A stretch of DNA of 64,000 nt from Acidobacteriota bacterium (GTDB taxonomy: Bacteria > Acidobacteriota > Blastocatellia > Chloracidobacteriales > JADJPF01): positions 62,001 to 126,000 of the forward strand of contig JACQZQ010000109.1 of assembly GCA_016213785.1 (NCBI GenBank), given 5' to 3'. Shown here in pieces: positions 36,882 to 45,694 of this stretch (position 1 is its first letter; each line of letters opens with the position of its first letter). Position numbers and translations under genes: made by a program. The notes beneath the pieces are model-generated. The model was not told the origin of the DNA. It saw nothing but the letters and a program-made list of their open reading frames with translations, and searched no databases.

Positions 36882-37180
36882 TCTTGAGAGGATAACTCCT
36901 AAACTCTCTTATTACTAAAAATAACAAAATTAACGCTATAGGATAGTGTAAGTTTATAGCGCAGTTCCAGCCAATTTAGCAATAAATTTGATAGCCTAAC
37001 TTTTTGTTAATTAAGGTATTGCGTAGTTTCCACGATTCGGTAGAGAGAGTTTACCACAAGAATTAAGATTGAGCAATGAGCCGCATTGCTCAAGAAAAAT
37101 TTTTACCTCTATGATGAATAATGTAAGAATTTATATATAGGTATAATATTATAGTTTAATTTTTAAGCTTTAGTTTATTT
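36882..37180. other. Intergenic region holding a 10-bp stem-loop
   Basis: This 299-base gap separates the nucleotidyltransferase-like gene from the FHA-GGDEF gene, both on the minus strand. It contains a perfect 10-bp stem TTGAGCAATG/CATTGCTCAA at 37069-37093 with a 5-base loop. A short U-run on the plus strand lies 6 bases later, so it may be a terminator for either direction. No gene or tRNA was found. Confidence 0.5.
37069..37104. terminator. Possible terminator hairpin
   Basis: A 10-bp perfect stem at 37069-37078 and 37084-37093 with the loop AGCCG. TTTTT begins at 37100 on the plus strand. The U-run is not immediately adjacent, so activity is uncertain. Confidence 0.4.
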
Positions 37181-37810
37181 TTATAAGTTTTTTCCCTGAC
37201 TACGTAAAATTGTAGAAGAAATATCAACTCTAAATAAATCCACAGGTATTTCTAAGAAAAAAGGCTCTAGGTTTTTAGGAATTGGTAAATCTCTTAGACT
37301 CTTAAGCTCACTGCCTTGTATGCGTGCAGCAACTAAAAATTTTCCACCCTTTTCTATAATAGTTTTTAAGGACTGAGTTATGTCTTCCGCCCTTTCATAA
37401 TACTTAGGAGAAAATATTCTTAAGGCCGTATCATAGCCTAAAACATAGTAACATCCACCAAAAAGACGCGCTTTTTCCATAAAAGTAGCTGATTTACTAA
37501 TGGCTAATGTATTATAGCCAATAAACTGACTTACTCTTTTAAGAACAGTAGTTTCATCTAGCCAAGCTTTATCAACATTAGCAATTGAGAGTTCAAAAAC
37601 TACAGGTTTATTAATTAAACCTTCAACAACTTGAGCTAATTTTTGATGTCCTTGATGTAGAGGGTTAAAAGAACCCGCAAGTAATGCAAACTCTTTTGGT
37701 AGTTCAGTAATCTTTCCTAATGGGGAAATAATTATTAAGTCCTTTTGCCCTTGCCAAAAAGCTTTCCACTGATCTTCTAATTGTAGACTTTCTAATATTT
37801 GGCTTTTCAC
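37181..37810 (-). CDS. Cytidylyltransferase-like (NMNAT-fold) protein
   Basis: A 209-residue nucleotidyltransferase-fold protein. LLAGSFNPLHQGHQKLA (44-60) contains the HxGH motif at residues 52-55 that binds the ATP or CTP phosphates. ELSIANVDKAWL and the C-terminal FRVDISSTILRSQG resemble the substrate and ISSTxIR motifs of nicotinate/nicotinamide mononucleotide adenylyltransferase and related enzymes. The 40-residue N-terminal extension is unusual for NadD. It might adenylate a pyridine nucleotide or use a different small substrate. It is transcribed alone between an orphan lipoprotein gene and the GGDEF gene. Confidence 0.75.
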   Translation of the reverse strand: MKSQILESLQLEDQWKAFWQGQKDLIIISPLGKITELPKEFALLAGSFNPLHQGHQKLAQVVEGLINKPVVFELSIANVDKAWLDETTVLKRVSQFIGYNTLAISKSATFMEKARLFGGCYYVLGYDTALRIFSPKYYERAEDITQSLKTIIEKGGKFLVAARIQGSELKSLRDLPIPKNLEPFFLEIPVDLFRVDISSTILRSQGKNL

Positions 37811-37887
37811 ATTGACTAAATTAAAAGCAACTCTTAAAACTAGTTTTAAGAAAATTTTACAACATTAAGTAATTAAAGGTAATTTAA

Positions 37888-38259
37888 TTGAAAATCCATA
37901 AGACTTATAAAACAATATTATTAATAGTTTTTATCTTTTTTACAAACTGTCAAACAGTTCATAACCCAAATAAAATAGCGCGCCTAGGTATGTTAAGCTC
38001 ACAAGCTGATGGTGCTCAAGTAGAATTTACTGCTTGGATTAAAGAAATTGTAGGCGATGAAAAATTAGGGCTTGAACTAATTACAAGTGAAAATGATACT
38101 CAAGCCTATCCCTTAGCTATAGTTACCCTTAAAGATGGTCAAAAAACTCCTGAAAAAGAAAAAAACCTATGTTTTCGAGGCCAAATCTTAAAACGAATCG
38201 AAGTAGGCGGAGGAATGGTTTACTATATTAAGGAAGCTGAACCTATAGAATGTTATTAG
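37888..38259 (+). CDS. Small lipoprotein, unknown function
   Basis: A 123-residue protein starting with TTG at 37888, preceded by AAAGG at a suitable distance. Residues 1-20 are a lipoprotein signal peptide and the lipobox FFTNC places lipidation on Cys21. The mature part (AQVEFTAWIKEIVGDEKLGLEL, CFRGQILKRIEVGGGMVYYI) looks like a small beta-barrel, OB-fold-like domain. I do not recognise the family. It is the first of three small plus-strand orphans. Confidence 0.6.
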   Translation: MKIHKTYKTILLIVFIFFTNCQTVHNPNKIARLGMLSSQADGAQVEFTAWIKEIVGDEKLGLELITSENDTQAYPLAIVTLKDGQKTPEKEKNLCFRGQILKRIEVGGGMVYYIKEAEPIECY

Positions 38260-38352
38260 CTTACTGGTTTGTTTAAAATTTTGTGCTAAAATGCTTTTTT
38301 CATTCACTAAATCTTTACTTTATCTAAAACCTTTCTAATAGGAGTAAAACTA

Positions 38353-38853
38353 ATGAAACGCTTACTACTATTAACTACTAGTATATTAATATTAGTTATA
38401 CCAACATTAACAGTCTTTTCTCAGGGTAATAACCCTAATGCTAGCCGACCATTAGCTGAAGATAGATTTCGAGCAAATTTAGCTGAACCCGATGGTTTTT
38501 TAGGGCTACGATTAGGTAATAGTTTTCGTTATGCCGAAGAGCTTTTTGGTGAGCCAAACTTTGTAAGAACAGGCAGTTTAGACTGGCGTTTTGCTAGTGC
38601 TGACTTTGATCCTTATGAAGGGCTATCTGTTTTAGGAGAAAAAAGAACTATTGATGGATTTATTGCTTTTCTTCGACCTAACCGTATCCAATTTACAGAT
38701 ATGGACTTACGCCCTAAAGTAGATAAATTTGGTGCCTATAGCGCTTCTAAACAATATGTCATTGGTAAATATATGGTTACTATATTGGTACAAGGTTATG
38801 ACTCAGAATATGTACGCCGTATAATTATGCAAACAAAAAAGATAAACAATTAA
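38353..38853 (+). CDS. Secreted protein of unknown function
   Basis: A 166-residue protein with a clear signal peptide (1-24, ending VFSQG). The mature part begins NNPNASRPLAEDRFRANL and includes GFLGLRLGNSFRYAEELFGEP, a pattern seen in short periplasmic proteins that compare an early and a late glycine-rich loop. GGAGTAAAACTA precedes the ATG. No enzyme motif is visible. It lies 93 bases after the lipoprotein gene and may share its transcript. Confidence 0.65.
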   Translation: MKRLLLLTTSILILVIPTLTVFSQGNNPNASRPLAEDRFRANLAEPDGFLGLRLGNSFRYAEELFGEPNFVRTGSLDWRFASADFDPYEGLSVLGEKRTIDGFIAFLRPNRIQFTDMDLRPKVDKFGAYSASKQYVIGKYMVTILVQGYDSEYVRRIIMQTKKINN

Positions 38854-38889
38854 TTGATTTATAGTTTTCTTTGACTTTTTTAGATAAAA

Positions 38890-39180
38890 GTGTTACAAGA
38901 GGCAAAATCTAAATCTGGGTTCAAAAAAATGATATCTGAAGACTTTAATAATATTTGTAGACAGCTAAAGACTGGTACAGAACTAGTCTTAAAATTAAAT
39001 CACTATGAACATGGTGAAAAACTTAATGGTTTATTTCTTAACTTTACTGAAGCTGGAAAATATCCTGGAATGATGTCTCTCATTACTCAAACTGGCTCAG
39101 TAGCAATACTTTCTGATTGGATTCAGGAACTCTATATTATTCCTAAAGGAATGCGTCCTGAAGATGTTTTGACTGATTAA
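38890..39180 (+). CDS. Small unknown protein
   Basis: Up to 96 residues from a GTG at 38890; an ATG at 38929 would give 83. Neither has a strong ribosome site. The segment LVLKLNHYEHGEKLNGLFLNF ... VAILSDWIQELYII predicts alternating beta strands, reminiscent of an Sm/SH3-like barrel, but this is speculative. It lies 36 bases after the secreted-protein gene. Confidence 0.5.
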   Translation: MLQEAKSKSGFKKMISEDFNNICRQLKTGTELVLKLNHYEHGEKLNGLFLNFTEAGKYPGMMSLITQTGSVAILSDWIQELYIIPKGMRPEDVLTD

Positions 39181-39356
39181 TTTTTTCTCATAGCATTTAT
39201 CTAATTATAGTGTTTATTCTCCTTAATTCTTCTTATTATCTTATTTACAAATAAGCTTTTATCTACCCTTTGGCAGGAAATACTTGTCCGGCTGGTCAAA
39301 AAATTGTTATCATCCAAACAAGGCTGTTTAGCATTTTTTAAGTGAGGATTTCGCGC

Positions 39357-41048
39357 ATGGGTCGGGAAAGAGAAACATTAGAATTAGATGTATTATTTGT
39401 TGGCGCTGGCCCAGCTAATTTAGCTGGAGCTTATCATCTTAATAAACTTATTAAATCTCATGATGAAGCAATTAATAAAGGACAAAAAAAAGGACGTAAA
39501 CTAGGCGAAATTGCTATTGGAATAATTGAAAAAGGGCGCGAAATTGGAGCACATATCCTCTCTGGCGCAGTAATGGATCCAAAAGCATTAAAAGAATTAA
39601 TGCCAGACTTCTTAGAACAAGGTGCTCCTGTAGAAGCAGAAGTTACTTATGATAAAGTACTTTTTCTTACTAAAAAAAGCAGTCTTGCTTTTCCTATCAC
39701 CCCTCCCCCTTTAGTTAATCATGGTAACTATGTTGTCTCTTTAGGTAAAATTGCCCGTTGGCTAGGAAAAAAAGTTGAAGAAGCTGACGTTAATATTTTT
39801 ACAGAAACCCCTGGAGCAGAAGTTTTATTAGATGGTGATAAAGTTATCGGTATTCGTACAGGCGATAAAGGTATTAGTAAAGAAGGTAAGCAAAAAGGTA
39901 ACTATGAACCCGGCGTAGATATTCTTGCTAAAGTAACAGTCTTGGGTGAGGGTTCTCATGGTTCATTAACTAAAAAGCTCAAACCCCGTCTAAAACTAGA
40001 CTCAGACTCTAATCCACAAGTTTATGCAATTGGTGTAAAAGAGATTTGGGAACTACCAAAAGGCCGTGTTAAAGCAGGTCATGTTTACCATACAATGGGT
40101 TTTCCAATGAATAATGACACTTATGGTGGTGGATGGATCTACCATATGAAAGATGATCTGCTAGATATTGGTTTGGTCGTAGGTCTAGATTATAAAAATC
40201 CTCTTTTAGACCCTCATGCTGAGTTGCAAAAATATAAAACCCATCCCTATCTAAAATCCTTACTAGAAGGCGGCAAATTAATTGCATATGGAGCTAAAAC
40301 TATTCCTGAGGGCGGACTTTTCTGCTTGCCTAAGTTATATTCAGATGGATTACTGATAGTTGGAGATTCAGCAGGATTTCTTAATTCAGCAAGACTTAAA
40401 GGCATCCATTTAGCAATGAAATCAGGAATGCTTGCAGCAGAAACTATTTTTGAGTCTTTAATAAAAGATGATTTTTCTGCAAACGAACTAAGTAGTTATG
40501 ATAGTAAATTTAGGAATAGTTGGGCCTATCATGAACTACACCAATCACGTAATTTCCATCAAGCATTTAAGGATGGCAATTTAGTAGCAATGTTTCATGC
40601 TGGTATTCAAATGGCTTTTGAAGGTAATTACTGGGGTGTATTTGACCGTGCCCATAATGAACCAGGGCATGTTCATATGCAAAAACTCTATAATTTTCAA
40701 AAACGTGAACCAGAAAAACATAATTTTGATGGAAAAGTAACCTTTGATAAATTAACTAATGTTTATTACTCGTCAACTAAACACGATGAAGATCAACCTT
40801 GTCACTTAAAAGTATTAGAACCAAATATTTGTGTTGACCGTTGTGTTAAAGAATATGGCAATCCTTGTCAGCACTTTTGCCCTGCTAAAGTTTATGAAAT
40901 GGTAGAAGATGGAGCAGAAAAGAAAAAACTTCATATTAATTTTGCTAACTGTGTTCACTGTAAAACCTGCGATATTATGGACCCTTATCAGATTATTGAT
41001 TGGGTTACACCCGAAGGTGGTGGTGGGCCAAGTTATACAATAATGTAA
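39357..41048 (+). CDS. Electron transfer flavoprotein-ubiquinone oxidoreductase
   Basis: The frame is open from GTG at 39342, but ATG at 39357 has GAGG 9 bases upstream, giving 563 residues. The N-terminal LFVGAGPANLAGAYHL is the FAD motif, HILSGAVMDPKAL and the central GGWIYHM region are typical of ETF-QO, and the C-terminal iron-sulfur domain carries CVDRCVKEYGNPCQHFC and CVHCKTC, a 4Fe-4S cluster. The enzyme takes electrons from ETF, fed by acyl-CoA dehydrogenases, to membrane quinone. This matches the fatty acyl-CoA ligase and dehydrogenase genes near 3-11 kb. Confidence 0.92.
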   Translation: MGRERETLELDVLFVGAGPANLAGAYHLNKLIKSHDEAINKGQKKGRKLGEIAIGIIEKGREIGAHILSGAVMDPKALKELMPDFLEQGAPVEAEVTYDKVLFLTKKSSLAFPITPPPLVNHGNYVVSLGKIARWLGKKVEEADVNIFTETPGAEVLLDGDKVIGIRTGDKGISKEGKQKGNYEPGVDILAKVTVLGEGSHGSLTKKLKPRLKLDSDSNPQVYAIGVKEIWELPKGRVKAGHVYHTMGFPMNNDTYGGGWIYHMKDDLLDIGLVVGLDYKNPLLDPHAELQKYKTHPYLKSLLEGGKLIAYGAKTIPEGGLFCLPKLYSDGLLIVGDSAGFLNSARLKGIHLAMKSGMLAAETIFESLIKDDFSANELSSYDSKFRNSWAYHELHQSRNFHQAFKDGNLVAMFHAGIQMAFEGNYWGVFDRAHNEPGHVHMQKLYNFQKREPEKHNFDGKVTFDKLTNVYYSSTKHDEDQPCHLKVLEPNICVDRCVKEYGNPCQHFCPAKVYEMVEDGAEKKKLHINFANCVHCKTCDIMDPYQIIDWVTPEGGGGPSYTIM

Positions 41049-41082
41049 ATAACCCAAGTTTCTACGCTCTAGAGTAAAAAGA

Positions 41083-41694
41083 ATGATTATTGACTTACAT
41101 ATTCATACTATTGGCTCAGAAGACTCTTTAATTGCAGCAGAAGATCTTATAGAACAAGCACTTAGAATTGGTTTAGATGGTATTTGTGTTACAGAACATA
41201 ACTTATTTCAAGCCTCAGAAATTGTTGAAGAATTTGCCTTTGGTACTCCATTAAAAGTCTTTCGTGCTGTTGAAATTGATACAGATCTAGGCCATTTATT
41301 AGTCTATGGCCTAGATCAAAAACAATGGCAAGAGGTTGAAAACAAACCTAAAATTCACACCCAACAATTAATTGATTATGTAAGAGATTGTGGCGGAGTT
41401 TGTGTTCCTGCCCATCCTTTCCGCTTTCAATCCTCTAGTATTGGAGAAAAGCTAGAAACTCTTATAGGGATATTTGCTATTGATGGCTATAATGGAAAAT
41501 CAGATATTGAGGAAAACCGTCTAGCCTGGGAATATGCCAAAAGGTTTAACCTAAAGCTTATTGGTGGTAGTGATGCACATATAATAGGCGATATAGGAAA
41601 ATGTGTTACTGAATTTCCTAAATATATTGAAACAATGTCTGAGCTAGTAGAACAACTTAAGAGCGGTCAATTTCAAGCCAAATACCTTCTTTAA
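41083..41694 (+). CDS. PHP-domain metal-dependent phosphoesterase
   Basis: A 203-residue PHP-domain protein. IDLHIHTIGSEDS has the first metal-binding histidines, GICVTEHNLF the second, CVPAHPFRFQ a third, and GGSDAHIIGDIGKC the last; all ligands of the trinuclear site are present. Family members hydrolyse phosphate esters such as nucleoside 3',5'-bisphosphates or histidinol phosphate. The short length points to a single-domain hydrolase rather than a polymerase subunit. It follows the ETF-QO gene by 34 bases. Confidence 0.82.
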   Translation: MIIDLHIHTIGSEDSLIAAEDLIEQALRIGLDGICVTEHNLFQASEIVEEFAFGTPLKVFRAVEIDTDLGHLLVYGLDQKQWQEVENKPKIHTQQLIDYVRDCGGVCVPAHPFRFQSSSIGEKLETLIGIFAIDGYNGKSDIEENRLAWEYAKRFNLKLIGGSDAHIIGDIGKCVTEFPKYIETMSELVEQLKSGQFQAKYLL

Positions 41695-41800
41695 TTTCTC
41701 TTTCTCCTAACTTTACTCCTAACTTTAGCCCCTATTTGAACAAAAATGCAGTTCTCTGCGTACCCTGTCCATAAATTATCCTATTTTCAGCAAAAACTCT

Positions 41801-41884
41801 TTGACCAATTTATATTAATCTATTATTTTTAATACAAATCAAACGTTTGTTTTAATCATTTGTTTTAATCATTTGTTTTAATTT
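41801..41884 (+). promoter_or_regulatory. Promoter, palindromic operator and 13-bp repeats of the TetR-ABC operon
   Basis: TTGACC at 41801-41806 with a weak -10 (TATTTT at 41824) could form a promoter. The perfect palindrome CAAACGTTTG at 41840-41849 lies at the expected transcription start and is a natural operator for the adjacent TetR regulator. Overlapping it, TGTTTTAATCATT is repeated at 41848 and 41861, with a partial third copy from 41874. No Shine-Dalgarno sequence is seen before the ATG at 41885. Confidence 0.5.
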
Positions 41885-42574
41885 ATGGAATCAACTACAG
41901 CTAATTTATCAATAGAGCAAAAAACTGAAGAAATGGGAGCCAAAGCTAGGATTTTAAGCGTAGCAGAAAAACTTTTTGCTGAACGAGGATTAGCCGCTAC
42001 CAGCATCAGAGATTTAGCTCGTGAAGCAGGTGTTAATATTGCAGCAGTAAATTATTATTTTGGTAGTAAAGAAAATCTATATTTAGAAACACTTCGTCAT
42101 ACTTTTCAAAAAACTGTAGTTAGTTCACCAAAATTTGATCAATTGCTTAAAGAAGCTCAAATAGCTAAAACACCTAAAGCAGCCCAACAAGCTATTAGAG
42201 AATATATTAAAGTGTTTCTACAACTTATTCTTACTTCTGATGAGGCACGCCGTCATGCTTGCTTAATGTCTAGAGAAATAAACGACCCAACACCAGCCTT
42301 AGATGTTATTGTTGAAGAATTTATCCTACCTAAACATCAAGCTTTAGCTGCTTTAATTGTTCAGGCTCAACCTCTATTAGCAGAATCAAAAGATTTACCA
42401 TTTTATACTATTAGTATTGTTTCTCAGTGCCTACATTACCACTTTGCCTTACCAGTTGCCCTAAAGTTACTAAATAAAAAAGAAATGACCCCAGAATTAA
42501 TTAACCAAATTGCTAAACATATAGCGTCTTTTTCCTTACAAGCATTAGCTAGCTTAAATGAAAAAAACTCTTGA
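41885..42574 (+). CDS. TetR-family regulator, CecR/YbiH-like
   Basis: A 229-residue repressor. Residues 18-75 form the TetR helix-turn-helix (ILSVAEKLFAERGLAATSIR, then VNIAAVNYYFGSKENLYLE). The C-terminal ligand domain, with QLLKEAQ, RHACLMSREINDP and HHYHFALPVALKLL-like wording, resembles the CecR/YbiH domain. In E. coli cecR precedes the HlyD-ABC exporter genes ybhGFSR, and here it also precedes an ABC permease, ATPase and HlyD adaptor. It likely represses this operon through the palindrome just upstream. The following ABC permease ATG is 10 bases beyond the stop, with GAGG overlapping the stop. Confidence 0.85.
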   Translation: MESTTANLSIEQKTEEMGAKARILSVAEKLFAERGLAATSIRDLAREAGVNIAAVNYYFGSKENLYLETLRHTFQKTVVSSPKFDQLLKEAQIAKTPKAAQQAIREYIKVFLQLILTSDEARRHACLMSREINDPTPALDVIVEEFILPKHQALAALIVQAQPLLAESKDLPFYTISIVSQCLHYHFALPVALKLLNKKEMTPELINQIAKHIASFSLQALASLNEKNS

Positions 42575-42583
42575 GGTAAAAAA

Positions 42584-43705
42584 ATGTTACGAGTTGCTTT
42601 ACAAATGCTTATTGGAGATCGGTCTAAGTATATTACTTTAGTAAGCGGACTTGCATTTGTCTCCCTTTTATTTATCCAACAAGGCTCTGTTTTCTGTGGT
42701 TTAATGTTACGTACTTGTCGCCCAGTAGAAACCATTGGAGCAGAAATTTGGGTAGCAGATCCTAACCTACAATCAATAGACGACTCTAAACCATTACTAG
42801 ACACAGATTTAACCCGTGTTCGTAGTGTTGAGGGAGTTAAATGGGCTGTACCATTATTTTTGCGTCAAGTCCAAGTAAGATTAAAAAATGGTAAATTTCA
42901 AACTGTTAGGCTTTATGGCCTAGATAGTGCCTCCCTAGTAGGACGACCTGGAAAGATGTTAGAAGGTGATAGTTCAGCCCTTAATGCTCCTGAATCAGTA
43001 ATTATTGGTAAAGCAGAATCAGAAAGACTAGGTAGCCCTAAAATAGGAGATACTTTTGAGATAAATGACCGCATTGCTCGTGTAGTAGGAATTGCTGATG
43101 TTCCTAGAGATTTTCTTTCTAACCCTTATGTCTACACTACTTATGATCGTGCCCTACAATATGCCCCTCGTCAAAGAAAACAACTTAACTTTATTTTAGT
43201 CTCTGCTAAAAATGGAGTTAAGCCAGAACAAGTTATAGAAAATATTCAGAAAACTACGGGCTTAGCCGCCTATACCCAAGATGGAATGCGTTGGCTTACT
43301 ATTGGCTACTATCTGAAAAACACAGGTATTCCAATCAATATTGGAATTTCTCTAACCCTAGTTTTTGTAGTAGGAATGGCTATTGCAGGACAGACTTTTT
43401 ATGCTTTTGCTTTGCAAAATGAACGTTATTTTGGGGCATTAAAAGCAATGGGAACTAGCAGCTTTACTTTAGTAAAAATGATTTTGCTTCAAAGTCTTAC
43501 AGTAGGCTTAATTGGCTATAGCATTGGGACAGGAGCAGGTTGTTTAATTGGCTGGGTTAATCAAGGTAATCGTTTAGCGTTTTTTACCCCCTATCAGCTA
43601 CTCTTAATTAGTTTTACTGTAACACTTACAATCTGTATGCTTGCAAGCTTAATTAGTATTAAGCGAGTATTACAACTGGAGCCAGCCGTAGTTTTTAGAA
43701 ATTAA
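42584..43705 (+). CDS. ABC transporter permease, DevC/MacB-like
   Basis: A 373-residue permease with one N-terminal transmembrane helix (residues 18-40), a periplasmic domain of about 220 residues (FLRQVQVRLKNGKFQTVRLYG and similar) and three C-terminal helices from about 255 on, ending RVLQLEPAVVFRN. This is the FtsX/MacB/DevC topology of ABC exporters that drive substrates across the envelope with a periplasmic adaptor. GAGG stands 5-7 bases before the ATG. Partner ATPase follows by 13 bases and an HlyD adaptor after it. Confidence 0.87.
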   Translation: MLRVALQMLIGDRSKYITLVSGLAFVSLLFIQQGSVFCGLMLRTCRPVETIGAEIWVADPNLQSIDDSKPLLDTDLTRVRSVEGVKWAVPLFLRQVQVRLKNGKFQTVRLYGLDSASLVGRPGKMLEGDSSALNAPESVIIGKAESERLGSPKIGDTFEINDRIARVVGIADVPRDFLSNPYVYTTYDRALQYAPRQRKQLNFILVSAKNGVKPEQVIENIQKTTGLAAYTQDGMRWLTIGYYLKNTGIPINIGISLTLVFVVGMAIAGQTFYAFALQNERYFGALKAMGTSSFTLVKMILLQSLTVGLIGYSIGTGAGCLIGWVNQGNRLAFFTPYQLLLISFTVTLTICMLASLISIKRVLQLEPAVVFRN

Positions 43706-43718
43706 AAAATTAAAACTT

Positions 43719-44450
43719 ATGAAAATACAAGATAGTGAACTGACTAGTTATAATTTTGCAGTTTCCCTAAACTCTGTATCTAAAACATTTGGTACAGGTG
43801 ATACTCAAGTCAAAGCTCTAAAAGATATAGAGTTAAATGTTCGTTGTGGAGAATTGCTTTTACTTGTTGGGCCTTCAGGATGTGGAAAAACTACATTACT
43901 TAGCGTAATGGCAGGAATTTTAGATAGTGACGATGGAGTTGTAGATGTTTTTGGAGTGAGGGTAGATAAACTTAGTCAAACTAAAAAGACAAGCTTTCGT
44001 CGTCAATATATTGGCTTTATTTTTCAACAGTTTAACTTAATTCCTACTTTAACAGCAGCAGAAAATGTGGCTGTACCACTTTTAATAATTAAAACCCCTT
44101 ATGCAAAAGCTGTTAAAAAAGCCCGAGAATATCTTTCTATGGTTGGTCTTTCAGAAAGAACAGAGTTTTTTCCTACGCAACTCTCTGGGGGTCAACAACA
44201 ACGCGTAGCCATTGCTAGAGCACTTGTTTCAGAGCCTCGTTTAATTGTTTGCGATGAACCTACGGCTAGTTTAGATGGGGACACAGGGAAATTAGTAATG
44301 GAGATGTTCCGACGTACTGCCTTAAGTAAAGATAGAGCCATTGTTGTTGTAACTCATGATAATCGTATTTTTTCTTATGGAGATAGAATAGCAGAAATGC
44401 TTGATGGTCGTATTATTGCTGTACACACTGACCATCAACAAATGATGTAA
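43719..44450 (+). CDS. ABC transporter ATPase, DevA/MacB-like
   Basis: A 243-residue ATPase. Walker A is GPSGCGKTT, the signature LSGGQQQRVAIARAL, Walker B LIVCDEPTASLDG, and the H-loop VVTHDN. The DevA/LolD-type wording ALKDIELNVRCGELLLLVG and the neighbours point to a type VII-style mechanotransmission exporter with the FtsX-like permease. It supplies ATP hydrolysis at the cytoplasmic face. The substrate is unknown; DevBCA in cyanobacteria exports glycolipid or envelope material, and YbhFSR exports drugs or toxic cations. Confidence 0.92.
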   Translation: MKIQDSELTSYNFAVSLNSVSKTFGTGDTQVKALKDIELNVRCGELLLLVGPSGCGKTTLLSVMAGILDSDDGVVDVFGVRVDKLSQTKKTSFRRQYIGFIFQQFNLIPTLTAAENVAVPLLIIKTPYAKAVKKAREYLSMVGLSERTEFFPTQLSGGQQQRVAIARALVSEPRLIVCDEPTASLDGDTGKLVMEMFRRTALSKDRAIVVVTHDNRIFSYGDRIAEMLDGRIIAVHTDHQQMM

Positions 44451-44503
44451 ACTCTTTTTCAGCAACAAATACAGAGACATACTTTCATCTTATTTAGATT
44501 AGT

Positions 44504-44521
44504 GTAGATTTATAAATCTAC
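44504..44521. promoter_or_regulatory. 18-bp perfect palindrome before the HlyD adaptor gene
   Basis: GTAGATTTATAAATCTAC is its own reverse complement. It lies 18 bases before the ATG of the HlyD-type gene and immediately before its GGAGG ribosome site. It may be an operator or an mRNA hairpin that affects translation of the third operon gene. Confidence 0.45.
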
Positions 44522-44539
44522 TTGATGGAGGAATAATTA

Positions 44540-45607
44540 ATGAGAAAATACCTTAGTATATTACTAGCATTAATAGGGGTAAGTTTTGCAATTTATTGGG
44601 TAAAGATTTCTGCACGCCCTGTTCCTGTAGCGCCTCCACTTAATGAACCTGCGCAAAACACTTATGATAGAACCATTGCTGGTGCAGGTATTATTGAAGC
44701 CTCAGGACGTAATATTCAAATTAATCCTCCTATACCTGGACAAGTAACACAAATATTTGTAAGGGAAAACGATATAGTCAAAAAAGGTGATAAGTTATTT
44801 TTAATAGATGATCGTGAACAAAATGCTAAAATTGCTAGTGCTGAGGCAAATATTGCGCGTGCTGAAGCAACTTTAGCAACTGCTCAGGCTGAAATTGCAA
44901 CACAAATGGCAGCAGAACAAAGCGCCCTAGCTAATGTTGAACAACTTCAAGCCCTATTAGCTGACGCTGAACAAGTCTTAAGTAGCAATGACAGGCTTTA
45001 TCAAAGCGGAGTAATTCCATACTTAACTTTTAATACTAGCTTAAAATCCCGTGATGCGGCTAAAGCTAGAGTTCAACAAGCCCAAGCTCAAGTAGAACAA
45101 TCTAGAGCTTTACTTAATAGTACTAAAGCTAAAATAACTGAGGCTGAAGCTAACTTAAAACTACTTAAAGCTCAGCGTAATGAACTACTAGTAACTCTAG
45201 AAAGATTAATGGTAAGAGCACCTCAAGATGGACGAATACTCCAAGTTAATATGCGTTTAGGTGAAATGCTTGCAATAACTCCTATTCAACCATCAATAAT
45301 TTTAGGAGAAACAGAGTTTTTACAAGTAAGAGTAGATGTTGATGAAGTTAATGCAACAAGGGTTTCTGCTGGAAGCCAAGCCATTGCTCATCTAAAAGGT
45401 GATGCAAGTAAAAAAATATCTCTTGAATTTGTCCGTATAGATCCTTATATTTTGCCTAAGAAAAGCCTTACAGGTGATAATACAGAACGTGTAGATGTAA
45501 GAGTTTTACAAGTAATATATAAATTTCAACCACCAGATTTTTCTGTTTATGTAGGCCAACAAGTTGATGTTTTTATTGATGCTGCACCTACTGTAGCCAT
45601 TAAATAG
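44540..45607 (+). CDS. HlyD-family periplasmic adaptor
   Basis: A 355-residue membrane fusion protein. One N-terminal hydrophobic helix (residues 4-24) anchors it. AGIIEASGRNIQINPPIPGQ and VRENDIVKKGDKLFLIDDRE form the first lipoyl half-domain, residues 95-220 are a long alpha-helical hairpin with many Ala, Glu and Gln, and LVTLERLMVRAPQDGRILQVN closes the lipoyl and beta-barrel parts. It joins the inner-membrane ABC transporter to an outer-membrane channel. GGAGG lies 9 bases before the ATG. No TolC gene is in the operon. Confidence 0.88.
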   Translation: MRKYLSILLALIGVSFAIYWVKISARPVPVAPPLNEPAQNTYDRTIAGAGIIEASGRNIQINPPIPGQVTQIFVRENDIVKKGDKLFLIDDREQNAKIASAEANIARAEATLATAQAEIATQMAAEQSALANVEQLQALLADAEQVLSSNDRLYQSGVIPYLTFNTSLKSRDAAKARVQQAQAQVEQSRALLNSTKAKITEAEANLKLLKAQRNELLVTLERLMVRAPQDGRILQVNMRLGEMLAITPIQPSIILGETEFLQVRVDVDEVNATRVSAGSQAIAHLKGDASKKISLEFVRIDPYILPKKSLTGDNTERVDVRVLQVIYKFQPPDFSVYVGQQVDVFIDAAPTVAIK

Positions 45608-45694
45608 CTAAGATTTTAAGCCTAACCATAACTGGATATAAAAGCCATTAAGGGGCTAAGATTTAATACTAAAATATCTACTTACTAAAGTAAT

